NCBI GenBank assembly: GCA_021107945.1
Contig: JAIORV010000130.1
Location: 1-60,153 of the forward strand
Direction of reading: 5' to 3'
Source: Vulcanimicrobiota bacterium
Lineage (GTDB): Bacteria; Vulcanimicrobiota; JAJTBE01
DNA: 60,153 nucleotides
Below are positions 49,330 through 58,347 of the stretch, piece by piece. Position numbers and translations under genes: made by a program. The notes under the pieces were generated by a model. The model saw nothing but the letters and a program-made list of their open reading frames with translations. It did no database searches and was not told the origin of the DNA. The number at the start of each line of letters is the position of its first letter. The stretch's first letter is position 1.

Positions 49330-51273
49330 TTGCAAAATACTATTCTTGATTTATTGAGTTGGAGCAAGTTGTTTAGAATCCAGGCCAAGCAAATCTCTTC
49401 TATTGAGTCGAGGGAAAACCTGAATGACGTCGCCCTGAAAATGGATCAGGTTGCAAACACTCTCCTTACGGGAAAAGACTACTTCGGGAATGCCATGGAT
49501 CCGTCGGAAGTGGGACAGGCACTACTTCGCCTGTGGAGAACAACACATGACCAGGAATGGAGATTTTCAACTCTGAATGTCCTGGGGGAAATGGGAAACC
49601 AGATAAGGTTGATTCTAAGTTACCTCAGGGATGCGGCCGAGAATCTCCTCAGGGAGGATTTTGTAAGACCCGATAAACCCCTGGTTTTAGAAGAGATAAA
49701 GGCAATGATGAACCCGATTGGCGTATGTAAATATTGCAGGAAGGTAATTGAAGCAAAGGCCGGATTGTGTCCGTTTTGCAAAAAGACAATAACTCATGAG
49801 GATATCATTGAAAATCTTCCCCAACAGGATGAAAAGATCAGTTTCATACCAAAAAAAATAACCAAGAAAATCAAAATAGATATACCTGGAATCTTTTTCC
49901 TGAATGAAAAAACAGAAAGATGCGAATGCCGCAAATGTGGATTTGCCCCTTACGAGGAAGGGAAGACGGAAGACCTTTATTGTCGGAACCTTAAAAAATG
50001 CCCGTCTTGTGGGGCAAAGGAAGAATCCGGTAAAATCAAAGTTATCCCGGCCGTGAAGCATAAAACCATTCTTCCCAGAAAATTGAAAAAGAAGGCAAAG
50101 GCAAAGGAGGATAAAGCACCGGGAATTCTTCACCATCATGAAGCAAAGACTCCGGATGTTGAAGAAATAGAAGAGAAGCCGGTTCAAGAAATCACCCACA
50201 AAGAAAAAGAATACGGGGGTCTTGCCACACAATCTCCCTGGCCCTGCGAGGGAAAAGATGAAGGTAGAACAGGCCTTACCGGGATGAGCGGTCCCAAAAA
50301 AGGACGAGTTATATGGTCTCAAAAGGCTGGTTCCAATCTTATCGCCCCGCCTGTTATAGGTATTGACGGCAATATCTATCTGGGAACCATGGGGGCGGGT
50401 TTTGTCCAGATAAAAAAGGACGGCAAAAGCGGCTGGACATTTTCTATGGTCAACAATGTTATATCCTCAGCCTGCATCAGCTCAAAAGGTTTCATTTACT
50501 TCAGTCTTCCCGGTAAGACTTACAAATTAAATCCCGATGGATCTCCGGCATGGGTTGTGAGGGAAGGATCCAATTTTCCACCCGCTCTTGATAAAGAGGG
50601 CAACCTTTATGTGATTTCGAAGGGCGACCTGGTTTGTCTCCGGGGAAACCGGGAGATAAAGTGGCGAGTTCCTCTGGGATGTGATCCCGACAACAGAGAA
50701 CTTGATCTTGCGCCGTCCATAGGCCCCGCCGGAAACATATATATATCGACGGACCACCTTCTCGCCTTTAATAATGCAGGAGAGCAGCTTTTCCATGCAA
50801 AGCTTATAAGGAAGGGAACCAGGCCGGTTGTTGATTCAGAAGGCGTTATCTATGTCGGCACTGAAAACCGAATCTTATGTCTGAATCCCGAAGGTAAATT
50901 ATACTGGCAATACGAGCTGGGAGACCAGGTTTCAACTCCACCTGTTCTTACAAACAGCGGGAATATGTATTTCGGCACAGCTCAAAGAGGCACTCTATAT
51001 TGCATTACAAACACCGGGGCAAGACTGTGGGACTTCAAGGGTGATTCACCGATAACCGGCACTCCGTCGGTGGATCTTGAAGGAAATGCATATTTTGCCA
51101 ATCAGGATGGAAACCTTTTTTGTGTAAATCCCAAGGGTAAGAAAAAATGGTGTTATTCAAGTAAATCCTTTGGCTTCCTTGGTGGCGGTATGTTCAATTC
51201 ATCTCCCGCAATAGGCGAAAATGGGATAATGTATGCCTCATGCCAGGACGGAAAATTATATGCTTTTGAATGA
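49330..51273 (+). CDS. Zinc-ribbon and PQQ-like beta-propeller protein
   Basis: 647 residues in three parts: a helical N-terminus (1-125), two zinc-ribbon segments (CKYCRKVIEAKAGLCPFC at about 135 and CECRKCGFAP ... CRNLKKCPSCG at about 195-235), a basic low-complexity linker, and from about 325 a beta-propeller of PQQ-like repeats (GSNLIAPPVIGIDGNIYLGT, STPPVLTNSGNMYFGTAQRG and similar blades about 40 residues long). No signal peptide, so it is predicted cytoplasmic, which is unusual for PQQ-like propellers. The start is a TTG preceded by GGAGG 7 nt away. It probably acts as a binding scaffold; no PQQ-dehydrogenase catalytic residues are claimed. Confidence 0.88.
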   Translation: MQNTILDLLSWSKLFRIQAKQISSIESRENLNDVALKMDQVANTLLTGKDYFGNAMDPSEVGQALLRLWRTTHDQEWRFSTLNVLGEMGNQIRLILSYLRDAAENLLREDFVRPDKPLVLEEIKAMMNPIGVCKYCRKVIEAKAGLCPFCKKTITHEDIIENLPQQDEKISFIPKKITKKIKIDIPGIFFLNEKTERCECRKCGFAPYEEGKTEDLYCRNLKKCPSCGAKEESGKIKVIPAVKHKTILPRKLKKKAKAKEDKAPGILHHHEAKTPDVEEIEEKPVQEITHKEKEYGGLATQSPWPCEGKDEGRTGLTGMSGPKKGRVIWSQKAGSNLIAPPVIGIDGNIYLGTMGAGFVQIKKDGKSGWTFSMVNNVISSACISSKGFIYFSLPGKTYKLNPDGSPAWVVREGSNFPPALDKEGNLYVISKGDLVCLRGNREIKWRVPLGCDPDNRELDLAPSIGPAGNIYISTDHLLAFNNAGEQLFHAKLIRKGTRPVVDSEGVIYVGTENRILCLNPEGKLYWQYELGDQVSTPPVLTNSGNMYFGTAQRGTLYCITNTGARLWDFKGDSPITGTPSVDLEGNAYFANQDGNLFCVNPKGKKKWCYSSKSFGFLGGGMFNSSPAIGENGIMYASCQDGKLYAFE

Positions 51274-51295
51274 GAGTTAACTGTCCAACAACGAT

Positions 51296-51325
51296 TATTC
51301 ACCACGGAGTCACGAAGAACACGGA
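51296..51325. repeat. Word-like repeat (TTCACCACGGAGTCACGAAG)
   Basis: TTCACCACGGAGTCACGAAG then AACACGGAG; inverse-complement vocabulary of CTTCGTG...CTCCGTGG seen at 14783-14813 and 23145-23170. Confidence 0.65.
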
Positions 51326-51401
51326 GTTATTAATAATAGGACTTACGTAAAAGTTGTTTGGAGTTTGTTTTGGGATTTTATAATGATGCGTTTAATGATA
51401 G

Positions 51402-51422
51402 ATCCTGAAACAAGTTCAGGAT
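51402..51422. repeat. Palindromic ATCCTGAA-N5-TTCAGGAT element, copy B
   Basis: ATCCTGAA-ACAAG-TTCAGGAT followed by GACGTCTTCAGT; same arms as 22938-22958 with a different 5-nt loop. Confidence 0.8.
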
Positions 51423-51445
51423 GACGTCTTCAGTAGGATAAAATG

Positions 51446-52516
51446 CTAGTAATCCAAGACCACATGATCTTTCAATCCGCTTGTAATTGCAGGTCCCTCA
51501 TCGTCAATAACAATCCCGTCCAGTTTTTCTTTATGGAGGAATTTAATCCCCTTTTTCTTACCCATAACAAAAACAGCGGTTGAAATGGCATCTGCGGTTT
51601 GGGCATCAGGCGCGATAACAGTAACGCCTATGGCTCTCCGGGCGGGCTTGCCTGTGTGTGGGTTGATAACGTGGTGATACCTGACTCCTTTATAAAAAAA
51701 ACACCTCTGGTAATCACCCGATGTTGCCACCGCCCGATTATTCAGGGAAATAACCGTCATAATCTTATCGGGGGAGCGTGGATGTTGAACCCCTATTCGC
51801 CAAGCTTTCCCCTCCGCATTTTTTCCGATAACCCGTATATTTCCCCCGGCATCGACAAGCGCAGATTCAATTCCCGATTTTCTCAGAACTTCCATTGCCC
51901 TGTCAACAGCATGTCCCTTGAGAATTCCACCGAAATCAATTATCATATCGGCCGGTTTTTCCAGTTTATTACCCGAAAGCTTGATTTTCTCATATCCGGA
52001 ATTCTCAAGTGCTCTTTCAATTTCATCATTACCGGGAGGAACAGGATTTTCCCGGCCTATGGGATAAAGTAATTTTACCGCTCCAATTGTAGGATCAAAA
52101 GCTCCTTTAGTAAGCACCGCATAGTTTTTACTTTTTTCGACTATTTCCAAAAGACCCTTGTCATTAATTTGTGAACTACCTCCATTATTTAACCGGGATA
52201 GCATGCTGTCAGGATCAAAAACGGAAAATTTCGAATCCAGGTCCACAAAAACTCTGAAGGCTTTTTGCATCGCCATTTCAGCTTCTTCTCGATCCCCGGA
52301 CACAACTATTATTTTTATATATGTATCCATATGAAATTGCATCGTCTTGTATTCATGCAGTGTTACCTGCCTGGAGCGATAAATTGAATAAAAACCAATG
52401 ACCAGAATAAAACCGAGCAGGGCGGATAGCACGAGCCTCCATTTGCTGGGTTTCATCGGGCAGTTCATATTAAATTTTTTTTTGTTGCAATTGTGAGAAT
52501 CCATGTATGCTGTCAT
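51446..52516 (-). CDS. apbE: FAD:protein FMN transferase, ApbE family
   Basis: 356 residues. ApbE covalently attaches FMN to threonines of flavoproteins such as RnfG or NqrB/C outside the cytoplasm. Seen: N-terminal transmembrane anchor at about 28-46, GAFDPTIGAV, IDFGGILKGHAVDRAMEVL, LVDAGGNIRVIG, ATSGDYQRCF, HHVINPHTGKPA and a C-terminal DAISTAVFVMGKKKG. All main motifs are intact. No Rnf or Nqr genes are in the window. Several in-frame starts exist near the N-terminus (52516, 52504 and later); AAGGATG favours the first two. Gap to the upstream transglutaminase gene is about 190 bp. Confidence 0.95.
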   Translation of the reverse strand: MTAYMDSHNCNKKKFNMNCPMKPSKWRLVLSALLGFILVIGFYSIYRSRQVTLHEYKTMQFHMDTYIKIIVVSGDREEAEMAMQKAFRVFVDLDSKFSVFDPDSMLSRLNNGGSSQINDKGLLEIVEKSKNYAVLTKGAFDPTIGAVKLLYPIGRENPVPPGNDEIERALENSGYEKIKLSGNKLEKPADMIIDFGGILKGHAVDRAMEVLRKSGIESALVDAGGNIRVIGKNAEGKAWRIGVQHPRSPDKIMTVISLNNRAVATSGDYQRCFFYKGVRYHHVINPHTGKPARRAIGVTVIAPDAQTADAISTAVFVMGKKKGIKFLHKEKLDGIVIDDEGPAITSGLKDHVVLDY

Positions 52517-52707
52517 CCTTGATAGTTATAAAATATTGGTTCTTCGCTGTTTGATATGGACTCTTGTCTATTGATCATTCTATAAAAAAGACTGTAAGTG
52601 TCTATTCATCGCAAATACTATAAAAAATATTGCTTTTCGTTCTTTGCTTCTTTGCGGTTAATTTTAATCCTCCAATTATTAAATCAATCCTGATTGCCAC
52701 ATGCGAG

Positions 52708-55011
52708 CTAATTTTCATACCTGTAGTCCCTGATATCATTACGAAGAGATTCCCAGACATTTCTCAGGTTTATCACCTCGTCTTCATGGGGCTCATTGGG
52801 GCTATAACGGGAAACCTCGAAAGTATGTATTACAATTCCCGCAGATGTTGAAAGATCGCCGGGAATGGAATATTGGAGGAATTCTCTTGGTGTATAACTG
52901 TTATTCTTGGTTATACCCTTTCTTGCCAGCTCTGAGACCATATTCCTGTAAATTTCCACGACAGGATTCTCGCGGGAAGGTGAAATATAACTTGTTACCT
53001 TTTGCCTGAATTCATTGCCTATATCCTTGATTTGCGTATAAATCCACCCAAATAAGTTCTTATTCCCGATTTTTCCTTCTTTTCCGGCTCTTAAATAAGC
53101 AAGAATCATTACTACTGCAAAATACAACGCAAGGGCGACAATGGGAAACGCGAGGTATCCTGCTACGGGAAAATTCGGCAGGAAACTAAAATTCATCTTT
53201 CCCTTGAGTTGATTCAAAGCTCCCATAAAGAGCCAGGGTGATTTCCTGGTTCTTGCATATGATGAGCCGTCGAAGCCCGGCGTGGGATCCACGGCATACC
53301 AGCCATAATCGGGAATGAAATATTCCACCCATGCATGGGCATCCGACATGCGGATGCTGTAATATCCCGATAAAGGATTATATCTCCCGGGCAGATAACC
53401 GGTAACAAGTCTCGCCGGGATTCCCTGCGTCCGTAACATCACAACCATTGCCGAGGCGAAATGCTCACAATAGCCCCTCTTTTTCTCAAACAGGAAATAA
53501 TCCACGGAATCTTTTCTGTCTGGGAAAGGTGGAATATCAAGGTCATACGGGTAACTCTCTTTGAGGTAGGTTTCAATATCCATTGCCCTGATAATAGGTG
53601 ATGCGTTTCGATGTCCTCTTTTTTCGAGGATTTCTCCTGTGAGTGATGAGACGCGCGAGGGAAGATCGGGAGGCAATTGCGTATAAATTTCCCGTATTAT
53701 CCTGACTCTTTCTTTATAACTGGGACTATCGGGTACATATGTATAAAATTGCCGGTCGCCATTTTTCAAATATTCCTGATGTTTCATCCTTAATTCTCTA
53801 ATTCTCTGGGGAGTCATGGGAAGGAAAAGGGAAATCGAGGAATATATCGTTCCCTTTTCAAGGGGGAATGGAGAGCGGATTCCGCCGTTCATATCTTCAT
53901 ACACGGTCTGTGTCGGGAAGTAAAGCAATGAGGGCTGATATGCCCCGAATACAATATTGGGCAATTCTCTACGTACATTCACAACCTGGGTAACCTGTTG
54001 TGTTTGACTGTGGTTCATTGAGAGCTCCGGGGAAAGTTTGAGCCTCAGGGGAGGAATGGGTCTTGTTATCTTCTCAAGGTCCTCTTCTTCTTCTCTGCTT
54101 ATTGACCAACCGGTCCCGTCATAACGGTCAAATGAAAGTCCCCTGAGATATGACCACCTTGTGCTTTTCACTTTCATTACTTCTTCATCCGACAGTCTTC
54201 CCCTGAAATTCAAGTGTAAATATGAATTGAACCCAAAATACGAATCATCTTTCCAGAAGAGTTTTCTACCTGACGCTCCCCGAAGATCCTCCGAGTCCTT
54301 TTGTCCCGGGTTCATCACCTTTCCCCTCGTAATATCCCAGTTTAACTGCCATGAGCGGGGCAGGGGTCTGATGGTATAGCCCTCATACCGGGGGACAAAA
54401 ATAAATACAAGTGCTGTCAGCAAAATAAAGAGAACTGAAACATACCCGGTTCTCGCCAGAACGAACCTGACTTGAAGCTCCTTTTTGACTTTTGCATTGA
54501 AATTCTGGATAGAAAGGGTATTATATATCATGGCGCATGATGAGAAAAGCACAAAAAACAGATAGTACAGGACAATATCCGAGTTTATGGTTAAAACGGA
54601 AGCCACGGCCATCAATATAAGTCCCACAACCATTGAGTAATTAAGGTCTCGCCTTGCGGGCAGGTCGAAACTATGTAATGTCTGGAGCCATAGAAGCAAT
54701 ATCGCCAGTGGCACGGCGGGTTCATAGGGATTGGATTGAAGGTTCTTAAGAAAATCAAAAAAGGAAAAAATCATCAAAATGGATAGAATCACTTTCAAAA
54801 TCCAGTTTTTATCGTTTCTCCTTTTGTAAGAAACATAGAAGCCCAGCATTGTGCCTGATACGACAAAAGCCGAGTAGTTGGGCCATTCGAGCCTGCTTGC
54901 AACTGCCAGAATGCCTGTAAGCACCATGAGAAATACAAATAGCCTGAAGATAATGGATTCTTCAGGTATTTTCTTCCTGAGTCTCAGTTTTTCAATGATA
55001 CGGGACAGCAT
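52708..55011 (-). CDS. Membrane transglutaminase-like protein (TgpA/DUF3488 type)
   Basis: 767 residues. N-terminal block of about six transmembrane helices (DUF3488-like, residues 20-207), an extracytoplasmic region with the transglutaminase core (Cys515 in KRGYCEHFASAM, His559 in MSDAHAWVEYF, Asp575 in WYAVDPTPGF), one more transmembrane helix at about 625-650, and a cytoplasmic C-terminal DUF4129-like helical domain (PREFLQYS). The triad is complete, so peptide-bond hydrolysis or crosslinking activity outside the membrane is expected. The gene overlaps the DUF58 gene by 20 nt, the usual pairing; the customary MoxR AAA+ ATPase is not beside it. Confidence 0.92.
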   Translation of the reverse strand: MLSRIIEKLRLRKKIPEESIIFRLFVFLMVLTGILAVASRLEWPNYSAFVVSGTMLGFYVSYKRRNDKNWILKVILSILMIFSFFDFLKNLQSNPYEPAVPLAILLLWLQTLHSFDLPARRDLNYSMVVGLILMAVASVLTINSDIVLYYLFFVLFSSCAMIYNTLSIQNFNAKVKKELQVRFVLARTGYVSVLFILLTALVFIFVPRYEGYTIRPLPRSWQLNWDITRGKVMNPGQKDSEDLRGASGRKLFWKDDSYFGFNSYLHLNFRGRLSDEEVMKVKSTRWSYLRGLSFDRYDGTGWSISREEEEDLEKITRPIPPLRLKLSPELSMNHSQTQQVTQVVNVRRELPNIVFGAYQPSLLYFPTQTVYEDMNGGIRSPFPLEKGTIYSSISLFLPMTPQRIRELRMKHQEYLKNGDRQFYTYVPDSPSYKERVRIIREIYTQLPPDLPSRVSSLTGEILEKRGHRNASPIIRAMDIETYLKESYPYDLDIPPFPDRKDSVDYFLFEKKRGYCEHFASAMVVMLRTQGIPARLVTGYLPGRYNPLSGYYSIRMSDAHAWVEYFIPDYGWYAVDPTPGFDGSSYARTRKSPWLFMGALNQLKGKMNFSFLPNFPVAGYLAFPIVALALYFAVVMILAYLRAGKEGKIGNKNLFGWIYTQIKDIGNEFRQKVTSYISPSRENPVVEIYRNMVSELARKGITKNNSYTPREFLQYSIPGDLSTSAGIVIHTFEVSRYSPNEPHEDEVINLRNVWESLRNDIRDYRYEN

Positions 55012-56344
55012 TTACAGGTCTCCTGAATGTCAAAAGCTCATTGAGAGGCGTTCCCTTATTATATACATAAGCTGAAATGCCAATCTCCCTGAGTTCTTTT
55101 AATTGTGAATCATAATTAATCCCCTTGATCTTTTTTGCATCTTCATCAAGTTCATCATCGTCAATATATGAGCCCGGATTGAAGAAGATCACGATTGTGA
55201 AGATTCTCCTTTCCAGGGTTTTCTTGATTACATCAAGATTTTCAAAAGGATATGTTTTTAAAATATAAAGGTGATCAAGTGCCTGAACCCGGGAAATCAC
55301 TTCGAATAGATCCTGCTCCAGGGGAAATTCCGAGTTGCTGTCCAACTCGGCGAGTCGATACATTCCTTTTTTTGATGACAGGTTCTTATCAATTATAAGA
55401 TTGCTGTCGATATGGGAATATAGATCATACGTGTAGCGACGCTTTTTTGCCGATTTCAGCAATGTTGCAGAAGTGCGGATGATATCCTCGGTTGTGCTTT
55501 CACGTCCCTTGCCGATGTCCGAATATATATGTGTATCAAGCACAACGGACATGGAGTGTGTTGCAATCTCCTTGAATTCTTTTATCATCAGCTTTCCTTG
55601 TTTAGCGGAAGACGGCCAGTGAATACAACGGATCTCCTGCCCCGGTGAATACTCCTGAATTCCAAGAAAATCGTGGCTTTTTCCGGTAAGTATGCATGTT
55701 TTTTCTTCCCGTGCAAAATATGGAGAAACATTGTCAAGAATGAAATGATCAAGGCGATATGTCCGGGGAAATACAATTAATCTTTCATTTTCCGCCCTGA
55801 TTTTCTTTTTTGTATAGAAAAGCCCCAGCAATCCCATCGATTCTATGAGAATCTCACCAAACCTGAGGATTCCCCTGCTGTAACATCTTACGCTGTAAGA
55901 TACTTCTACCCTTTCCCTGCCCGGAATATACGTCACTACAATCTTCTCATCTTTTTTATCGGGTTCAAGTGACGGGAATTGATCCTGGAGAAGAAGCATG
56001 TATTTTGGGAATCTGCTTTCATTAATCAAAATTAGCTTCACATTTATTTTGCCGTCCTCACTGCTCACCCCGGCAAACTTTCTCTTTATCCTGAGCTTCC
56101 TCAAGTTCATTTTGCCCTGAATGAAAGTCATTAACAAAAGCGCGCCAATCATTGCAACAATAAAATAAAGCCAGCCCGACTGCGTATTTGTCGCTACAAA
56201 GAAAAGGAAGCCCGCAAGCACCGACAGCCCTATTTCCCCCCCGTAGCGCATTATAGAACGGTATGCTTTACCGATATAATGAAAAGGCCACATGTGGATG
56301 CGATTTTCTTCTATACTGTTTAGTTTTCTATGCCATTTTGTCAC
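54992..56344 (-). CDS. DUF58-domain membrane protein
   Basis: 450 residues with two transmembrane helices at about 36-75 and the DUF58 signature around residues 223-260: DFLGIQEYSPGQEIRCIHWP followed by SSAKQGKLMIKEF. DUF58 proteins usually partner a MoxR ATPase and a transglutaminase-like protein; here only the latter is adjacent. A VWA-like C-terminal part is expected (SMSVVLDTHIYSD, where DxSxS is not conserved: DTHIY). The frame opens with a GTG at 56344, 7 nt after GAGGGG; an ATG 17 codons later is an alternative. Confidence 0.9.
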   Translation of the reverse strand: MTKWHRKLNSIEENRIHMWPFHYIGKAYRSIMRYGGEIGLSVLAGFLFFVATNTQSGWLYFIVAMIGALLLMTFIQGKMNLRKLRIKRKFAGVSSEDGKINVKLILINESRFPKYMLLLQDQFPSLEPDKKDEKIVVTYIPGRERVEVSYSVRCYSRGILRFGEILIESMGLLGLFYTKKKIRAENERLIVFPRTYRLDHFILDNVSPYFAREEKTCILTGKSHDFLGIQEYSPGQEIRCIHWPSSAKQGKLMIKEFKEIATHSMSVVLDTHIYSDIGKGRESTTEDIIRTSATLLKSAKKRRYTYDLYSHIDSNLIIDKNLSSKKGMYRLAELDSNSEFPLEQDLFEVISRVQALDHLYILKTYPFENLDVIKKTLERRIFTIVIFFNPGSYIDDDELDEDAKKIKGINYDSQLKELREIGISAYVYNKGTPLNELLTFRRPVNAVPYH

Positions 56345-56390
56345 TACCCAACCCCTCTTGAAATAATATTTGCCAGAACAGACGTATTTT

Positions 56391-56505
56391 CCTTGAATAG
56401 TTGAATATTAAAATCGCAGCTATTCAAGGCGGGGGATGTTATTGGTCAAACGGAATCGTCATTGGATTCCGAAATAAGTATAGCAATTGTTTCGGAATGA
56501 CATCC
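56391..56505. repeat. Two hairpins upstream of the DUF58 and pentein genes
   Basis: CCTTGAATAG / CTATTCAAGG (10-bp perfect, 56391-56429), then a nested palindrome: outer GGATGT / ACATCC (56434-56505) around inner ATTCCGAAA / TTTCGGAAT (56466-56498). They lie in the gap between divergent genes and may be regulatory or repeats. Confidence 0.7.
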
Positions 56506-56744
56506 ACTTATTCCCCGATTAAATGTTGAGGGTAAAATATTTATTGATATACTCAAGGCTCATTTACAAATTTACGAACAAAATTTTCGAGGCACTTTAT
56601 ATATACTGTCTCCTTTTTTGAGGAAATATTCCAATTCATCGAACTTTTAACAAAATCTTAACATCTTGTTCGATGACATTTTAAATATCATGCATTACAA
56701 TAGTGGCTGAAAGAGTTTTTTTGTATATATAAAAGGAGAATTGC
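56506..56744. other. Leader region of the pentein gene
   Basis: AT-rich. TACAAT at 56696-56701 could be a -10 box but no good -35 is correctly spaced. AAAGGAGAA lies 6 nt before the ATG at 56745. Confidence 0.45.
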
Positions 56745-58325
56745 ATGAAAATAAATGACGGCGGTATAGGACCGGACAAAGCATCATACCGGACAATTAA
56801 TCAGGCAAAAAACACTGAATCAAAGCCGGAAAACACAAGTATAGTCAAGGCTGACCGGTTTAATCCAGCGGGAAAATTATCCCTTGACACGTTCCGGGAT
56901 GCCCTTTCAGTAATTCCGCGTCCCGGGCCGGGAGAGATCACAGGTAAAGTGATTGAGGAAAATACTGTTCAATACGCCGACAGTTACGGACGTGTGAAAC
57001 ACCTTGCGTTACAATTGAGCGACTATGTCTCCGGGGAAACGCGCTCACAGGTCTTAAATGCATACAAGGCTCTTTTTACCAATATGGAACCCGACACTAA
57101 ATTCACTGTCGTCGTTGAGTCCGACAGGGATCGGGAAGACGTGGAAAAGGTGATCCGGGATAATAATGTTGTAAATCCGGAGCGCTTCAAGTTTATAAAA
57201 CCTGATGAGGGAGGACTGACAGTCTGGGCAAGGGATATGATGATCGGAATGTACCTGCCGGAGAGTGAATCGCAGAACGCCCTTTTAAACCAGTCCATGC
57301 TCCATAACTGGCACGCCAGCGATGCCAAAGTTCCGGCATACATAGCGAGTGAGAATCCCAATATAACACTGGACAGAGAGCCAAGACTCGTCACAGACGG
57401 CGGGGATACCGTATCAAATAGAAATGAGAGTTATGTAGGATTTTACTCAATTGCCGCCACGGCAATTAATCTTGAGAATATGGCTGATGAAAGCCCGGTT
57501 TTGAGGGGTCAGATGATGGCCTATTATGAAAATAACTTCGGTAAAGAAGTTGTGAAGAGCAAATCTGACAATCCCCTTTCATTTAATATAGTACCCATGG
57601 ATTACCCGAAAGAAATCCACAGGATACCTTTCAAGGTTGAGCCAAATCCGGACTATAAGCCAGCCAAGCTCAAAGAGGGTCAGGTTGACGAGGGGCAGAT
57701 GTATGAGGATCTGGCGGTTGAGCTTTTCAAACAGCAATTCGGTAAAAAGATAAATGTCATGGGGAAGGACGATCCGGCAACAGAGGAGTATGAGATGCCG
57801 GCGTCGGATCACATGGATATGGGATTGACCCCTGTTGACGAGAAGACCTTCATGCTGGGAGACCCGGGACTCACGGATAGCATTTTCAGGAGCATGTCTT
57901 CCGATGAATTGAAACAAGCCGAGGCAGTGCTGTCAAAAGCCGCCGGCAAAAAAATTGATCTCAAAAAACACCTTGCAGATACAAGGGATGATGATTCTCC
58001 CCACGATTTCAATATGTACGAAAAAAAGCTGACACAGGACGGATACAGGGTAGTTCGCCTCCCCCACTCGGAGCCGGACTGGTGGGGACCTTATATCACA
58101 TATAATAACTGCCTGATGGAGCGGTTTGACAAGAACGGCGACGGGACCGAATACAGGCGTGTTTTCCTGCCTGTAATGGGAATTGAGAAGCTTGACGATT
58201 ACGCCGTCAATGCATATAAAAACGAGGGGTTCGAGGTGATTCCCATGCGCATGGACTCCCTGTCCTCAAGGTGGGGCGCGCTTCGCTGTATATCAAACTG
58301 GCTGGAGAGATCACCGAGAGGATAG
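56745..58325 (+). CDS. Pentein-fold protein, candidate protein-arginine or agmatine deiminase relative
   Basis: 526 residues, no signal peptide, no membrane span. I infer a guanidino-group-modifying (pentein) enzyme from the order of motifs: VWARDMMIGMY (Arg163-Asp164), TDGGDTVSN (Asp218-Gly-Gly, where deiminases have DGGN), DHMDMGLTPV (His356-x-Asp358) and, near the C-terminus, SSRWGALRCISNWLERSP with Cys515, where deiminases have G-x-x-HC-x-T. This is the set that carries the Cys-His-Asp catalysis in PAD and agmatine deiminases. A possible Ca-binding loop, DKNGDGTEYRRV, lies at about 462-473. The first 60 residues are low-complexity. Not a standard member; substrate unknown. Read alone, with AAAGGAGAA before the ATG. 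Confidence 0.65.
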   Translation: MKINDGGIGPDKASYRTINQAKNTESKPENTSIVKADRFNPAGKLSLDTFRDALSVIPRPGPGEITGKVIEENTVQYADSYGRVKHLALQLSDYVSGETRSQVLNAYKALFTNMEPDTKFTVVVESDRDREDVEKVIRDNNVVNPERFKFIKPDEGGLTVWARDMMIGMYLPESESQNALLNQSMLHNWHASDAKVPAYIASENPNITLDREPRLVTDGGDTVSNRNESYVGFYSIAATAINLENMADESPVLRGQMMAYYENNFGKEVVKSKSDNPLSFNIVPMDYPKEIHRIPFKVEPNPDYKPAKLKEGQVDEGQMYEDLAVELFKQQFGKKINVMGKDDPATEEYEMPASDHMDMGLTPVDEKTFMLGDPGLTDSIFRSMSSDELKQAEAVLSKAAGKKIDLKKHLADTRDDDSPHDFNMYEKKLTQDGYRVVRLPHSEPDWWGPYITYNNCLMERFDKNGDGTEYRRVFLPVMGIEKLDDYAVNAYKNEGFEVIPMRMDSLSSRWGALRCISNWLERSPRG

Positions 58326-58347
58326 AAGCTTGAAACTCCTGTCTATT

